Part shown: in pieces, positions 38,964 through 48,980 of the stretch
How the letters are laid out: every line of letters begins with the position of its first letter
Position numbering within the stretch: position 1 is the first letter of the stretch
NCBI GenBank assembly: GCA_022510815.1
Contig: JAFLST010000004.1
Location: forward strand, 1 to 64,000
Direction: 5' to 3'
Source: Christensenellaceae bacterium
GTDB taxonomy: Bacteria; Bacillota; Clostridia; Christensenellales; Aristaeellaceae
Length of the DNA: 64,000 nt
The notes under the pieces: model-generated
Databases searched by the model: none
What the model was told of the DNA's origin: nothing
The model's input: only the letters and a program-made list of their open reading frames with translations
Position numbers and translations under genes: made by a program

Positions 38964-39659
38964 ATGGATAAGCAGCTCGAAATGGTTGCGCAATCATATG
39001 ACAGGGGAATTGATCTGGGCCGAAAGGGCATCGACAGCTACGACAACCTCCCTGAATCCATCACGAGCCACCCCTACTATTCCCTGTTCCAGCAGATGCG
39101 TGAGCTCGATACGTTTTCCGACAGCGCACGCAAGGAGATTGCCGACTATCTGGCCCCGGAAACTGGCATGAAGTTCATCGACATGGGCTGCTGCGTAAAT
39201 CTCATGTACGCCGGATACAAGGACTGGCCCTCAACGTACTACGGCGTTGATATCAGCCCCAAGACGATCGACCTGCTCAAGGGGTTTGCGGAGAAAAACC
39301 GTTTGTCCGTCGGCGATCTGCACTGCGGCAGCATGCATGAAACGCCCTATGAAACGAATTTCTTCGACATCGGCGAGTGTGTTGGTTCGCTGGAATATTT
39401 TGAGGAGGATTTTGTGCGTCAGGCGCTCAAGGAGTTCCACCGTGTCATGAAGCCCGGCGGGCGCTTCGTCCTCGACATTCCAAACGTCGGATCGCCCGCG
39501 TGCGTGATCTGCGGCTTGATCGAAGCGCATCTGGGCAGACCTGACAAGTTTAACTTATCCATTGAAGGCTTTGAAGCCCTGCTGGGCAATTTCTTCACCA
39601 TTCATCACAAAGAGGCTGTTGGCCCGATGATTCAATACTTCCTCGTTTGCGCAAAGTGA
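38964..39659 (+). CDS. Class I SAM-dependent methyltransferase
   Basis: MKFIDMGCCVNLMYAGYK; FHRVMKPGGRFVLDIPN. Confidence 0.85.
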   Translation: MDKQLEMVAQSYDRGIDLGRKGIDSYDNLPESITSHPYYSLFQQMRELDTFSDSARKEIADYLAPETGMKFIDMGCCVNLMYAGYKDWPSTYYGVDISPKTIDLLKGFAEKNRLSVGDLHCGSMHETPYETNFFDIGECVGSLEYFEEDFVRQALKEFHRVMKPGGRFVLDIPNVGSPACVICGLIEAHLGRPDKFNLSIEGFEALLGNFFTIHHKEAVGPMIQYFLVCAK

Positions 39660-39680
39660 CTGCAGTCTTGAATTTCCCCC

Positions 39681-39709
39681 TTGCCAACCTGCCAAAAACA
39701 TGCTATAAT
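39681..39709 (+). promoter_or_regulatory. pheST promoter
   Basis: TTGCCA - 17 bp - TATAAT. Confidence 0.75.
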
Positions 39710-39715
39710 CACACC

Positions 39716-39985
39716 AATACCAACCAAAGGCGATGACGGAGAACAACGCCGGAGCACCTGCCCCGCCTCAGAGAGGGACGCATATGCTGCAAGCGTCCTG
39801 ACGGGTCAGCCGGAAATTCCCTCCTGAGCTGCGCTGCTGAACAGATCACCTCATTAGGCAGCGACGGATCGGCCCCGTGACAGGCAACGAGCGCATCACA
39901 GAAAGCTCTGTCGTGCGAAAGCATGGGTGGTACCACGCGGCTATGAACGCCTTCGTCCCAGCATTAGGGGCGGAGGCTTTTATCA
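39716..39985 (+). promoter_or_regulatory. Phe T-box leader
   Basis: Specifier GAAA-TTC-CCTCCTGAGC; T-box ATGGGTGGTACCACGCGG; terminator GCCTTCGTCCC...GGGGCGGAGGCTTTT. Confidence 0.93.
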
Positions 39986-40019
39986 TGGTCAGGAAGAACC
40001 GAAAGGATGGATGCAAACC

Positions 40020-41048
40020 ATGGGGATGAAGGAACGTATCGCCGAGATCCATGAGCTGGTATCCGGCGAGCTGTCCCAAGTGGACGGCATGCAGGCCCTT
40101 GACGCGCTGCGCGTGAAGATCTTGGGCAAGAAGGGCGAGCTGACGGCGCTGCTTCGCGGCATGGGACAGCTGGCCCCCGAGGAGCGCCCCGCGGCGGGTC
40201 AGCTCATCAATGAGGCGCGGGAGAAGTTCACCGCGATGCTGGATGAGCGTCTTGCCGCCATCAAGGCCCGCGACCGGGAGGAAGCCCTGCGCCGCGAGAC
40301 CATCGACGTGACCCAGCCCGCTCCCCTGCCTCCGCTGGGCAGCGAGCATCCGATGAACGTGACCCTGCAGGCGCTGGTGGACTGCTTCGCCGGCATGGGC
40401 TTCGAGGTTGTTGAGGGCCCGGAAATCGAGCTGGATCACTACAACTTCGAGCTGCTCAACATCCCGAAGAACCACCCTGCCCGCGATGCGCAGGACACCT
40501 TCTACATTGACGACAACATCGTCCTGCGCACCCATACCTCCCCTGTGCAGGCGCGCACGATGCTCACCCGCAAGCCGCCGATCCGCATCATCTGCCCGGG
40601 CCGCGTGTACCGCGCCGATGAGCTGGACGCCACCCACAGCCCGGTGTTCCATCAGCTTGAGGGCCTCGTCATCGACAAGGACGTGACCATGGCTGACCTG
40701 CGCGGCACGCTGAACGCCTTCGCCGAGCGCCTTTACGGCAAGGGCATCACCACCCGTTTCCGTCCCAGCTTCTTCCCCTTCACCGAGCCTTCCGCCGAGG
40801 TCGACCTGACCTGCATGGCATGCCATGGCGCGGGCTGCCGCGTCTGCAAGGGCACCGGCTGGATTGAGGTGCTGGGCTGCGGCATGGTCAACCCCAAGGT
40901 GCTTGACATGTGCGGCATCGACAGCTCCGTTTATTCCGGCTTCGCCTTCGGCATCGGTCTGGAGCGCATCACCATGATGAAGTATGGCATCCCCGATCTG
41001 CGCCTGCTCTACGAAGGCGACATGCGGTTCCTCGGCCAGTTCAAGTAA
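40020..41048 (+). CDS. pheS: Phenylalanyl-tRNA synthetase alpha subunit
   Basis: HTSPVQARTM; GRVYRADELDATHSPVFHQLEG; FAFGIGLERITMMKYGIPDLR. Confidence 0.96.
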   Translation: MGMKERIAEIHELVSGELSQVDGMQALDALRVKILGKKGELTALLRGMGQLAPEERPAAGQLINEAREKFTAMLDERLAAIKARDREEALRRETIDVTQPAPLPPLGSEHPMNVTLQALVDCFAGMGFEVVEGPEIELDHYNFELLNIPKNHPARDAQDTFYIDDNIVLRTHTSPVQARTMLTRKPPIRIICPGRVYRADELDATHSPVFHQLEGLVIDKDVTMADLRGTLNAFAERLYGKGITTRFRPSFFPFTEPSAEVDLTCMACHGAGCRVCKGTGWIEVLGCGMVNPKVLDMCGIDSSVYSGFAFGIGLERITMMKYGIPDLRLLYEGDMRFLGQFK

Positions 41049-41108
41049 GGGACTCCGTCCCTTACAATCCCTGCCAAAGGGCCGTTGGCCCTCTGGACAC
41101 CCTTTCGC
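41045..41108 (+). repeat. Double-hairpin intergenic element between pheS and pheT
   Basis: AAGGGACtccGTCCCTT and AAGGGCCgttGGCCCTCT. Confidence 0.5.
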
Positions 41109-41171
41109 GCGATTCAGATCATACCCTTCGGTCAAACTGAACGCGCGTGATGATAGAAGGAGGCGTTTCCA

Positions 41172-43565
41172 TTGAAAGTACCCATGCAATGGATTAAGGA
41201 ATATGCGGATATTCCGGTGGATGCGGAAACCTACAAGAACAAGATGATCATGATCGGCAACGGCGTGGAGGGCTATGAGAACCTCGGCGCTGAGGTTGAA
41301 AATGTGGTGGTTGGTACGGTGCTGACCTGCGAGGATCACCCCAATTCCGACCACCTGCACCTGACGACCGTCGATGTTGGTCAGGAAGAGCCGCTGCACA
41401 TCGTCTGCGGCGCGCCGAACTGCCGTGCCGGGATTCAAACCCCGGTGGCGATGGTTGGCGCTCACCTGCCCGGCGGTGTGAAAATCAAAAAGGGCAAGAT
41501 GCGCGGCGAAATCTCCGAGGGCATGCTGTGCTCCTCTGATGAGATCGGCGTGCCGGTTGAGCTGTATCCGTCCATCGGCTCGGCGGGCATTCTGGAGTTC
41601 AACGAGCCGCATCAGAATGGCGAGGACGTCCGTCCAATTCTGGGCATCGACGACACGGTCATGGACTTCGAGGTGCTTGCCAACCGGCCTGACTGCCTGT
41701 CCGTCTGGGGCATTGCCCGGGAGACCGCCGTGGCGCTGGGCACGGAGTTCAAGAAGCCCGAGATCACCGTCAAGGAGGCGGGCGGCGACATTCATGATTA
41801 TGTGAAGGTCGAGGTGCAGGACACCGACCTTTGCCCGCGGTACATCGCCCGGGTTATCAAGGACGTGCGTGTCGGCCCGAGTCCCATGTGGCTGCGCAAG
41901 TATCTGCACGGCGCCGGCATGCGCTCCATCAACAACGTGGTTGACATCACCAACTTCATCATGCTGGAGACGGGCCACCCGATGCACGCCTTCGATCTGG
42001 ACATGGTGGAGGGCCATCACATCATCGTGCGCAAGGCTGTCGAAGGCGAGCATATCACTACGCTGGACGGCAAGGCGCATCCTCTGTCCGCCGGTCAGCT
42101 CGTCATCTGCGACGCGACGAAACCCTCCTGCGTGGCAGGCATCATGGGCGGCGAGGAATCCGAAATCACCGAGAAGACCCACACCATGATGTTCGAGTGC
42201 GCCGTGTTCGACCGGGCCGCGACCCGCGTCACCAGCCGCGCGCTGGGCATCCGCACCGAGTCCTCCGGCCGCTTCGAGAAGGGCGTATCGGTCAAGACGG
42301 CGATGGAAGCCATGCAGCGCGCCTGTCAGATGATCAATGAGCTGGACGCGGGCGACGTGGTCAGCGGCATCATCGACATTTACCCGAACCCGGCACAGGA
42401 GCAGGTCATCACGGCCTCCTGCGAGCGCATTGCCCGCCGCACGGGCGTGGACATTCCCGCGGAGGATATCGTGCGCATTCTGGAGAGCCTGCACTTCGGC
42501 GTTGTCCGCGACGGTGACAAGCTGACCGTGACCGTCCCCGACTTCCGGCAGGACGTCGAAGGCGAAGCGGACCTCAGCGAAGAGGCCCTGCGCGTCTATG
42601 GCTACGAGCATATCCCCTCGACCCTGCTGCGCGGCGAGACGACCCCCGGCGGACGCTCCGACCGCATGCGCCTGAAGGACGACATTGCGCGGGTACTCAC
42701 GAGCATGGGCTATTATGAGATTATGAATTTCTCCTTCATCAGCCCCAAGCAGGTGGAGAAGCTGGGCCTCCCGGAGGGCGATCCTCGGCTGAATCTGCTG
42801 GCGATTCGCAATCCTCTGGGCGAGGATACCTCCGTCATGCGCACGACGCTGGCGCCGGACATGCTCGCTACGCTGGCGCTGAACATGAACCACGGCAACG
42901 AGGAATGCCGTCTTTACGAGGCGGCGGCCATCTTTGATCCGGAACACCGCACCGAGGAAAACCTGCCCACCGAGACGCAGAAGCTGTCGCTGGGCCTCTA
43001 TGGCAAGGACGCTGACTTCTACGCCCTGCGCGGCGCGGTAGAGCGGTTGCTGAGCAATCTGGGCATTGCGGTCGCCATCGAAGCTGCCGGTGAGCCGTAT
43101 CATCATCCGGGGCGCTGTGCCACGCTGAAGCACGACGATCAGGTCGTATGCGTGCTGGGCGAGGTGCATCCCGCCGTCCGCGAGCAGTTCGATATGCCTT
43201 CCCGTGCGTACATCGCCGAGCTGGATCTTGCTGTTCTGGCCGCGCTGCGCACTCCCATGGGTACGGTGAAGCCCATGCCGCGCTATCCCTCCGTCACCCG
43301 CGATCTGGCGCTTGTGATGGCCGAGAGCGTGCAGGTCGGCCCGCTTCTGGCAGATATGGCCAAGGCCGCCGGGAGCATTCTCGAGGACGCGAAGATGTTC
43401 GACGTTTACCGCTCCCCCCTGCTGGGCCCGGACAAGAAGTCGGTCGCCTTCTCCTTCGTCTTCCGGGGCGCCGACCGCACCCTGACCGACGCCGAGATCA
43501 CCAAGGCAGTCGAAAAGCTGCAGAAGGTCGCCGCAGAAAAGTACGACGCGGTCATCAGAGGCTGA
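41172..43565 (+). CDS. pheT: Phenylalanyl-tRNA synthetase beta subunit
   Basis: Follows pheS; tRNA-binding domain HPNSDHLHLTTVDVG; FDX-ACB C-terminus. Confidence 0.97.
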   Translation: MKVPMQWIKEYADIPVDAETYKNKMIMIGNGVEGYENLGAEVENVVVGTVLTCEDHPNSDHLHLTTVDVGQEEPLHIVCGAPNCRAGIQTPVAMVGAHLPGGVKIKKGKMRGEISEGMLCSSDEIGVPVELYPSIGSAGILEFNEPHQNGEDVRPILGIDDTVMDFEVLANRPDCLSVWGIARETAVALGTEFKKPEITVKEAGGDIHDYVKVEVQDTDLCPRYIARVIKDVRVGPSPMWLRKYLHGAGMRSINNVVDITNFIMLETGHPMHAFDLDMVEGHHIIVRKAVEGEHITTLDGKAHPLSAGQLVICDATKPSCVAGIMGGEESEITEKTHTMMFECAVFDRAATRVTSRALGIRTESSGRFEKGVSVKTAMEAMQRACQMINELDAGDVVSGIIDIYPNPAQEQVITASCERIARRTGVDIPAEDIVRILESLHFGVVRDGDKLTVTVPDFRQDVEGEADLSEEALRVYGYEHIPSTLLRGETTPGGRSDRMRLKDDIARVLTSMGYYEIMNFSFISPKQVEKLGLPEGDPRLNLLAIRNPLGEDTSVMRTTLAPDMLATLALNMNHGNEECRLYEAAAIFDPEHRTEENLPTETQKLSLGLYGKDADFYALRGAVERLLSNLGIAVAIEAAGEPYHHPGRCATLKHDDQVVCVLGEVHPAVREQFDMPSRAYIAELDLAVLAALRTPMGTVKPMPRYPSVTRDLALVMAESVQVGPLLADMAKAAGSILEDAKMFDVYRSPLLGPDKKSVAFSFVFRGADRTLTDAEITKAVEKLQKVAAEKYDAVIRG

Positions 43566-43579
43566 TCAAGGCACAAGAA

Positions 43580-43616
43580 AAGGCCCTGCTTCCATGAAGC
43601 AGGGCCTTCATTATAT
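43580..43616 (+). terminator. Terminator of pheST, possibly bidirectional
   Basis: AAGGCCCTGCTTccatgAAGCAGGGCCTT. Confidence 0.8.
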
Positions 43617-44728
43617 CAGCCGTTGAGCTGCTCTTCAGCGGGCTCTTCGACCGTCTCCTCCGCTGGAGCTTCTGCGCCGTCAACAATCAGTTCGCCGTTT
43701 TCATCGTACTCATAGCGCAGGATGATATCCAGATACTCCGCCTCCACATAGAGCCGCATGCCGTTCGCCTGAATCTCGTACCACTTTTCATTTTCCGAGA
43801 TGGACCAGATGATGACCTCTGTGCCCGTAGGCCAAGCGTCAATCTTGCGGCTCTTGCTGTTGCTGTCACAGCGCAGGTTGATCTTGTTGCGGCCGGTGGT
43901 CTTGCCCTTGTAATGCAGCATGCCTTCGCCGATGGGGCGCTGCTCGGGATCAAGCTTCTCCAGCGCGCTGTTGATGATGTAGCCCACCTTGCCGTCGACG
44001 AGAACCTGCGTGAACTTGCTGCCCTCCTCGACGATGCTGACAATGGTACCGTCCTTGTACTTCTCAATGACCTTGCCCTTGCCGGAAGCCTTGTCCCGCA
44101 GGGAAGCCGAGCCAGTCCGGGGCGCGTAAATGAGCGCTCGCGGCAGGCCGTTCTCATCTACGTTCAGCAGCTCCGCGGCACGCTCAGCCGCACGCTGCAG
44201 CCGTTCCCACTCGCTCAGGCCGTCGCCGTCAGAGCCATTCGACTTTTCTTTGTGAATCACAGACGATCCTTCAATCCCGGAGAAGGTATAGCCGGGCATC
44301 TCCTTCGCCAAATAGCGATAGAGCGCGGCCTTGTCCTCCAGCAGGGCTTCGGGCACGTCGATCGTGGTGCCGTCGTCGATCTCCACGTTGGCAACCGCCA
44401 GCGCGATCCTGTACTCCCTGATAAACGCAGAGGCTACACTGCTGCCCTTCAGGTAGCTGATTTCCCACATGTTGAGCTGATCATCGTAGGAATTGACTTT
44501 AATGTAGGTGCCCGCGGGCAGCGTGCCGCTTTCCCACATGTCAATGTCCGTGCCCGTCGCCAGAACGCCGCTGCTGCTGTCGGATTTCTGCGTCGAGTAG
44601 ATCGTGACCGTGCCGCTGGTCTTCATGCGGCACTGCTGATTCCATTCCTTCTGGGTCATGGCGGAAGCCATGACTGGCAGCATCAGGCACAGAAGGCATA
44701 TGCTCAGGCTTGCAAAAAACTTTCTCAT
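43616..44728 (-). CDS. Secreted SH3-domain-like protein
   Basis: Signal peptide ending ASA; APRTGSASLRDKASGKGKVIEKYKDGTIV and INLRCDSNSKSRKIDAWPTGTEV repeats. Confidence 0.7.
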   Translation of the reverse strand: MRKFFASLSICLLCLMLPVMASAMTQKEWNQQCRMKTSGTVTIYSTQKSDSSSGVLATGTDIDMWESGTLPAGTYIKVNSYDDQLNMWEISYLKGSSVASAFIREYRIALAVANVEIDDGTTIDVPEALLEDKAALYRYLAKEMPGYTFSGIEGSSVIHKEKSNGSDGDGLSEWERLQRAAERAAELLNVDENGLPRALIYAPRTGSASLRDKASGKGKVIEKYKDGTIVSIVEEGSKFTQVLVDGKVGYIINSALEKLDPEQRPIGEGMLHYKGKTTGRNKINLRCDSNSKSRKIDAWPTGTEVIIWSISENEKWYEIQANGMRLYVEAEYLDIILRYEYDENGELIVDGAEAPAEETVEEPAEEQLNG

Positions 44729-44884
44729 TACAACTCTCCTTCAATGGCGAACCGCTTGCGCGGAGGCTTGTCCTCCTGACAGTCCACGGCTCATTATACC
44801 ATGTCTTTCCGGCAGTCGCAAGCTTATTATCTGTAAATATTCCGTCACAAACGCCTCAAAACCGTTATCTTTTAGAAAAAGCAG

Positions 44885-44913
44885 TTTACCTTTCAACGAA
44901 AAAATGCTATAAT
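44885..44913 (+). promoter_or_regulatory. Promoter of the mreB-like gene
   Basis: TTTACC - 17 bp - TATAAT. Confidence 0.7.
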
Positions 44914-44970
44914 ATCTCAGAAGGCTTTCCATTCCACTGGAAGCAATCATACAAAACGGAGGGAAATCCG

Positions 44971-45996
44971 ATGGCGCAGGTCAGCGACCTGGGAATTGAT
45001 CTCGGCACATCCAACGTGCTGATTTATATGAAAGGCAAGGGCATTGTGCTCCGGCAGCCCGCCGTGGTGGCCATCGAGCGGCAGTCCAAGCACGTCATGG
45101 CTGTGGGCGACGACGCTTACCGCATGATCGGCCGGACGCCCGGCAATGTGCTGGCAGTGAGACCCCTGCGGCAGGGTGCGTCCTCGGACTTCGAGCTGAC
45201 GAACACCATGCTGCGCTACTTCGTCAGCCACGTCATCGGCAAGCGCTTCTTCGCCCGGCCCCGTGTGGTCATGAGCGTTCCCACCGGCGTGAACGACGCG
45301 GAGAAGCACAACCTGATCCGCATCATGTTTGACGCAGGCGCCAAGCGTACCCAGCTTCTGGAGCGTCCCATCGCCGCAGCCATGGGCATTGGCATTCCCT
45401 TTCAGGAGGCTTACGGCTGCATGATCGTGGACATCAGCGCCGGCGTGACCGATATCGCGGTTCTGTCCCGGGGCGAGATTGTCGCGGCAAGCTGTGTGAG
45501 CTTCGCGGGCGACTACTTCGATGACGCCATCAGCCGTTACCTGCGCAAGAAGCACAACCTGCTCATCGGCGAGCGCACGGCGGAGGAGATCAAAATCAAC
45601 ATCGGCTGCGCCGTTCCCCAGCCCAATGACGTGACCATGGAGGTCACCGGACGCAACCTGCTCTCCGGGCTCCCCAAGGCACAGGGCGTCACGACCTCCG
45701 AGATCTACGAGGCCCTCAAGGATCCCGTGGCCGATCTGATCGACGCGATTCAGGCTGTTATCGAGCGCACCCCGCCACAGCTTGCCTCGGATATCTTCGA
45801 GGACGGCATCGTGCTCACCGGCGGCGGCGCGGCGCTCACAGGTCTGGCGGAGGCTGTTTACACGGCCCTGCGCATTCCCTGCGGCGTGGCGGACGACCCT
45901 CAGACCAGCGTCGTCATGGGCTGCGGCAAGGCGCTGGACAATCTCTCCGACGTGAAGCACCTGCTCAGCGACGGTCGCAGAGGCCGGTTCAGGTAA
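44971..45996 (+). CDS. MreB/Mbl-family actin-like protein
   Basis: LGIDLGTSNVLIYMKGKGIVLRQPAVVAIE; MIVDISAGVTDIAVLSRGEIV; ERTAEEIKINIGCA; LTGGGAALTGL. Confidence 0.92.
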   Translation: MAQVSDLGIDLGTSNVLIYMKGKGIVLRQPAVVAIERQSKHVMAVGDDAYRMIGRTPGNVLAVRPLRQGASSDFELTNTMLRYFVSHVIGKRFFARPRVVMSVPTGVNDAEKHNLIRIMFDAGAKRTQLLERPIAAAMGIGIPFQEAYGCMIVDISAGVTDIAVLSRGEIVAASCVSFAGDYFDDAISRYLRKKHNLLIGERTAEEIKINIGCAVPQPNDVTMEVTGRNLLSGLPKAQGVTTSEIYEALKDPVADLIDAIQAVIERTPPQLASDIFEDGIVLTGGGAALTGLAEAVYTALRIPCGVADDPQTSVVMGCGKALDNLSDVKHLLSDGRRGRFR

Positions 45997-46046
45997 ATCG
46001 GATGATACAGAAAACCCGGAAAGCATCATGCTCTCCGGGCTTTTTC

Positions 46047-48233
46047 TTATTGATTTTCCATCTGGATCATCCAGACAACGCGATCAAACTCCCGGATGCA
46101 GTCATCCAGCGAGAGCTGCCCATCCAAGTATCGGCTCAGAATCGTGTTCACCTGATCGGTCGCGAAGACAGGCGAAAGCCCATAGACCAGATAGGGCTCG
46201 ATGTTCTCCCGGTAGAAGGCTATATCCTCCGGCGAGTAAGCCCACGGGTCCTCCTCCGCGCTTGCGATCAGCTCCCGCTGCCACTGAAGAGCCGCCTGCA
46301 GCTCAGCGCGCTCCTCCTCTGGCGCATCCGCCAGCAGCCGCTCCGTCTCGGCGACCTGCTCCCGCCACGCAGCAATAGATTTCTCGCTGTAGTACGGAAT
46401 AGGATCGTTCTCCTCGGGCATCAGCGCAATTTTCAGGGTGTCAGGCAGATGCTGAGCGATATATTCCAGCAGCTCGACGGCAATATCAGCGTTCCCGCTG
46501 TAAGGATTGACCGTCAGCACGCCCATGTAGGCCATAATGACTGGGTCCGTCTCATCATCAAGACTGAGGATCATCGGCTGCGGCGGATTGCTCCAGCGCC
46601 ATGTGTGCGGCAGTGGGTCCAGGTCCGCCGTAAACAGGGCGTTATCCTCGCTCCAGTCATACCATTCGTCCACAGGCGCAACCTCGGCGATCATCGGCGC
46701 GATTTCTTCCAGCCGCGTCAGCAGCGCTCGCACCGTCGGATCGTCCAGCGTGGGAGATATCCCCTCCTTCTGACAGCGCAGCATCTGTAGGATGCATATC
46801 ATGCCAACGAGCTCACTGCGCAGGTCATAGCTCATTTCAAAGAGCTCCATGCCCCTGTTGTCTTCAAAGTAATCGTCATACCACGTTTCGATGAACGCCA
46901 GCATCTCCTCATAGGTGGACGGCACAAGCTCCAGCGGCACGCCCGCTTTTTCCCATGCGCCCGGATAAAATCCGTCCACGCTGACCCCAAGGGCACAGGG
47001 CAGTGCGCAGAGCCTGCCGTCCAGATAGAGAGGCGCCGTCAGCCGCTCATCCATGCGGGCCACCGTTTCCGTCAGCACCCCCGAGGAGGACAGATCAACC
47101 ATGTACTTCTTGTCCCGCAGGTTCACAAAATCGGTGTCGACCATGCAGCTATACACATCCGCCGCCGCGGAGGACTGCATGTGCCGGGTCAGCTCATCCG
47201 CGCTGCCGGGCACACGCTCCACATACTCGATGGCAATGTCCGGATGCTCCAGGGCAAAGGCATGAATCAACTCCTCCACCTCGTACACATGCGCCACACG
47301 GAGGACACGCTCGGGAAACTGCATGGGATCAATGCTGCCGGATATCAGGCCGCTGACCTCATGGACATAGTATCTCCCCTGCCAGACCATCGCCAAGAGG
47401 CTCTCGTGCTCCATGCCGCTGGGGATCAGATACCCCACCCGCTCCGGCGTGCTGCCCGCGACGCGGTAAACATAGCTGCTGTTGCTGAAATAAATCTCAT
47501 CCGTTTCGGCGTCATAGGTCAGCGCGCCATCCGCATAGCCCGTCATCATGCCAACGGTCTCGACGGCACCGGTGTTCAGGTCGATGGTCACAATCTGCGG
47601 CGGCGTCTCCGAGCCGTCTGCCCCGTAATACTCGTCCCAGCTAAAGCGCCTTGCAATGAACAGGCCGTCCTTATAGCGCTGCATCTCGGACAGCGGTCCG
47701 GACAGGAGCTTCGCCGCAACGCCGCTGGTCAGGTTCACGCGATACAGGTTCTGCGTGCCGTAGTTCGCCGCGTCCTCCATCAGAACATAGGCCTCGCTGC
47801 CCTCAACCACAAAGCCCTGACAGCGGGCCCATTCATCAGCATTGACGTCCCAGACAATCTCGCAGCAGAGCTGCGTCTCCCCCAGCGTGCCTTCGTCCTG
47901 CATCACTGCCATGCTGATGCGGTAGCCGCTGCGTTCATCGGTTTCATCCTCCCAGCGCTCCAGCATCCAGACCGCTCCGTCGGACAGATCGACCCGCTGC
48001 GCGTTGCCCTCCATTACGCCCATCAGCACCCAGCCGCTCTCTTCCTGACGATACACCTCACCAGACCAGCTCACGGCATAGGGAGCATTATCCCGGACAA
48101 ACAGGCCGATCAGTGAGCAGGACAGCTCCGGCAGGATTGCGGCTTCGCTGTTTCCTCCTTCCGCTATCGCGGCGGGCGTGAGCAGACAGAGTGTCAGCAG
48201 CAGGGATATCAGACGCGATATGGTATGTTTCAT
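46047..48233 (-). CDS. Secreted beta-propeller-like plus solute-binding protein, paralogue of 160..2487
   Basis: Signal peptide ending AIA-EG; NLYRVNLTSGVAAKLLSG propeller-like segments; SBP-like half (VEELIHAFALEHPDIAIEYVE...). Confidence 0.7.
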   Translation of the reverse strand: MKHTISRLISLLLTLCLLTPAAIAEGGNSEAAILPELSCSLIGLFVRDNAPYAVSWSGEVYRQEESGWVLMGVMEGNAQRVDLSDGAVWMLERWEDETDERSGYRISMAVMQDEGTLGETQLCCEIVWDVNADEWARCQGFVVEGSEAYVLMEDAANYGTQNLYRVNLTSGVAAKLLSGPLSEMQRYKDGLFIARRFSWDEYYGADGSETPPQIVTIDLNTGAVETVGMMTGYADGALTYDAETDEIYFSNSSYVYRVAGSTPERVGYLIPSGMEHESLLAMVWQGRYYVHEVSGLISGSIDPMQFPERVLRVAHVYEVEELIHAFALEHPDIAIEYVERVPGSADELTRHMQSSAAADVYSCMVDTDFVNLRDKKYMVDLSSSGVLTETVARMDERLTAPLYLDGRLCALPCALGVSVDGFYPGAWEKAGVPLELVPSTYEEMLAFIETWYDDYFEDNRGMELFEMSYDLRSELVGMICILQMLRCQKEGISPTLDDPTVRALLTRLEEIAPMIAEVAPVDEWYDWSEDNALFTADLDPLPHTWRWSNPPQPMILSLDDETDPVIMAYMGVLTVNPYSGNADIAVELLEYIAQHLPDTLKIALMPEENDPIPYYSEKSIAAWREQVAETERLLADAPEEERAELQAALQWQRELIASAEEDPWAYSPEDIAFYRENIEPYLVYGLSPVFATDQVNTILSRYLDGQLSLDDCIREFDRVVWMIQMENQ

Positions 48234-48384
48234 GGGGAATTCCTCCTTCGCGGCGGCTTTCACAGGTACCGCCTTCATCTGTTAGTCGCGCGAAAGAAAA
48301 ACTTGTTACTACCTTTGCGGGATTTTACATTTGCAACATGCGGACATAAAAAGCGCCGCCGGAATCTTTCTCCGCGCGTGCGCT

Positions 48385-48963
48385 CTATCTGCTTTGGTCA
48401 AACCGGTTCAGAATCTCCTGCGCCACGGCGACGCTCGTCTGACGAGTGTCCATGGCCAGCTTCTCAATATGGTGGTGCGCCTGCTCCTCCGTCAGCCGCA
48501 GATGTTCGATCAGCAGGCACTTGGCCCGGCTGACCACCCGCAGCTCCGCCAGTTTCTTTTCCAGTCGGGCATTCTCGGCATGAACGCTCAGCAGCCTGTT
48601 TCTGACCGCCATGGCAAATCCCAGCGCCTGATCGAACAGCGGCCTTGCCACCGGCTTAGGCAGCACCAGCACGCCGTCGTCCCGCACGCGCATGGCCACA
48701 TTCTCCGCCAGTTCTGCCTTGACCAGCAGCAGCACGCCGGACGCAGACTGGTGAGCCAGCTCAATGGCCAGCTCGAGGCCGCTCTCATCGCCCAGCGGCG
48801 TGTTGATCACCACGATCGCCCATTCGCCCTCCGCAAGGGCACGGCGCGTCTCCGCCCCGCCCGAACAGACCCGCGCATGCTCAAACCGACCCGGCGGGGC
48901 CAGCGACTGGAGCATGGCCCGGCTTTTCTCCGTGCCGCCCGCCAGCAGGATACTCTCCCGCAT
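48385..48963 (-). CDS. ANTAR-domain RNA-binding regulator with pseudo-receiver
   Basis: Receiver-like N-terminus; ANTAR-like C-terminus AKCLLIEHLRLTEEQAHHHIEKLAMDTRQTSVAVAQEIL. Confidence 0.88.
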   Translation of the reverse strand: MRESILLAGGTEKSRAMLQSLAPPGRFEHARVCSGGAETRRALAEGEWAIVVINTPLGDESGLELAIELAHQSASGVLLLVKAELAENVAMRVRDDGVLVLPKPVARPLFDQALGFAMAVRNRLLSVHAENARLEKKLAELRVVSRAKCLLIEHLRLTEEQAHHHIEKLAMDTRQTSVAVAQEILNRFDQSR

Positions 48964-48980
48964 GTCCGCTTCCCTCCCGG

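Noticed and set aside
39846-43169. 1107-aa minus-strand ORF
   Set aside because: Antisense shadow of pheST; low-complexity H/R/G/V-rich composition typical of GC-rich antisense frames.
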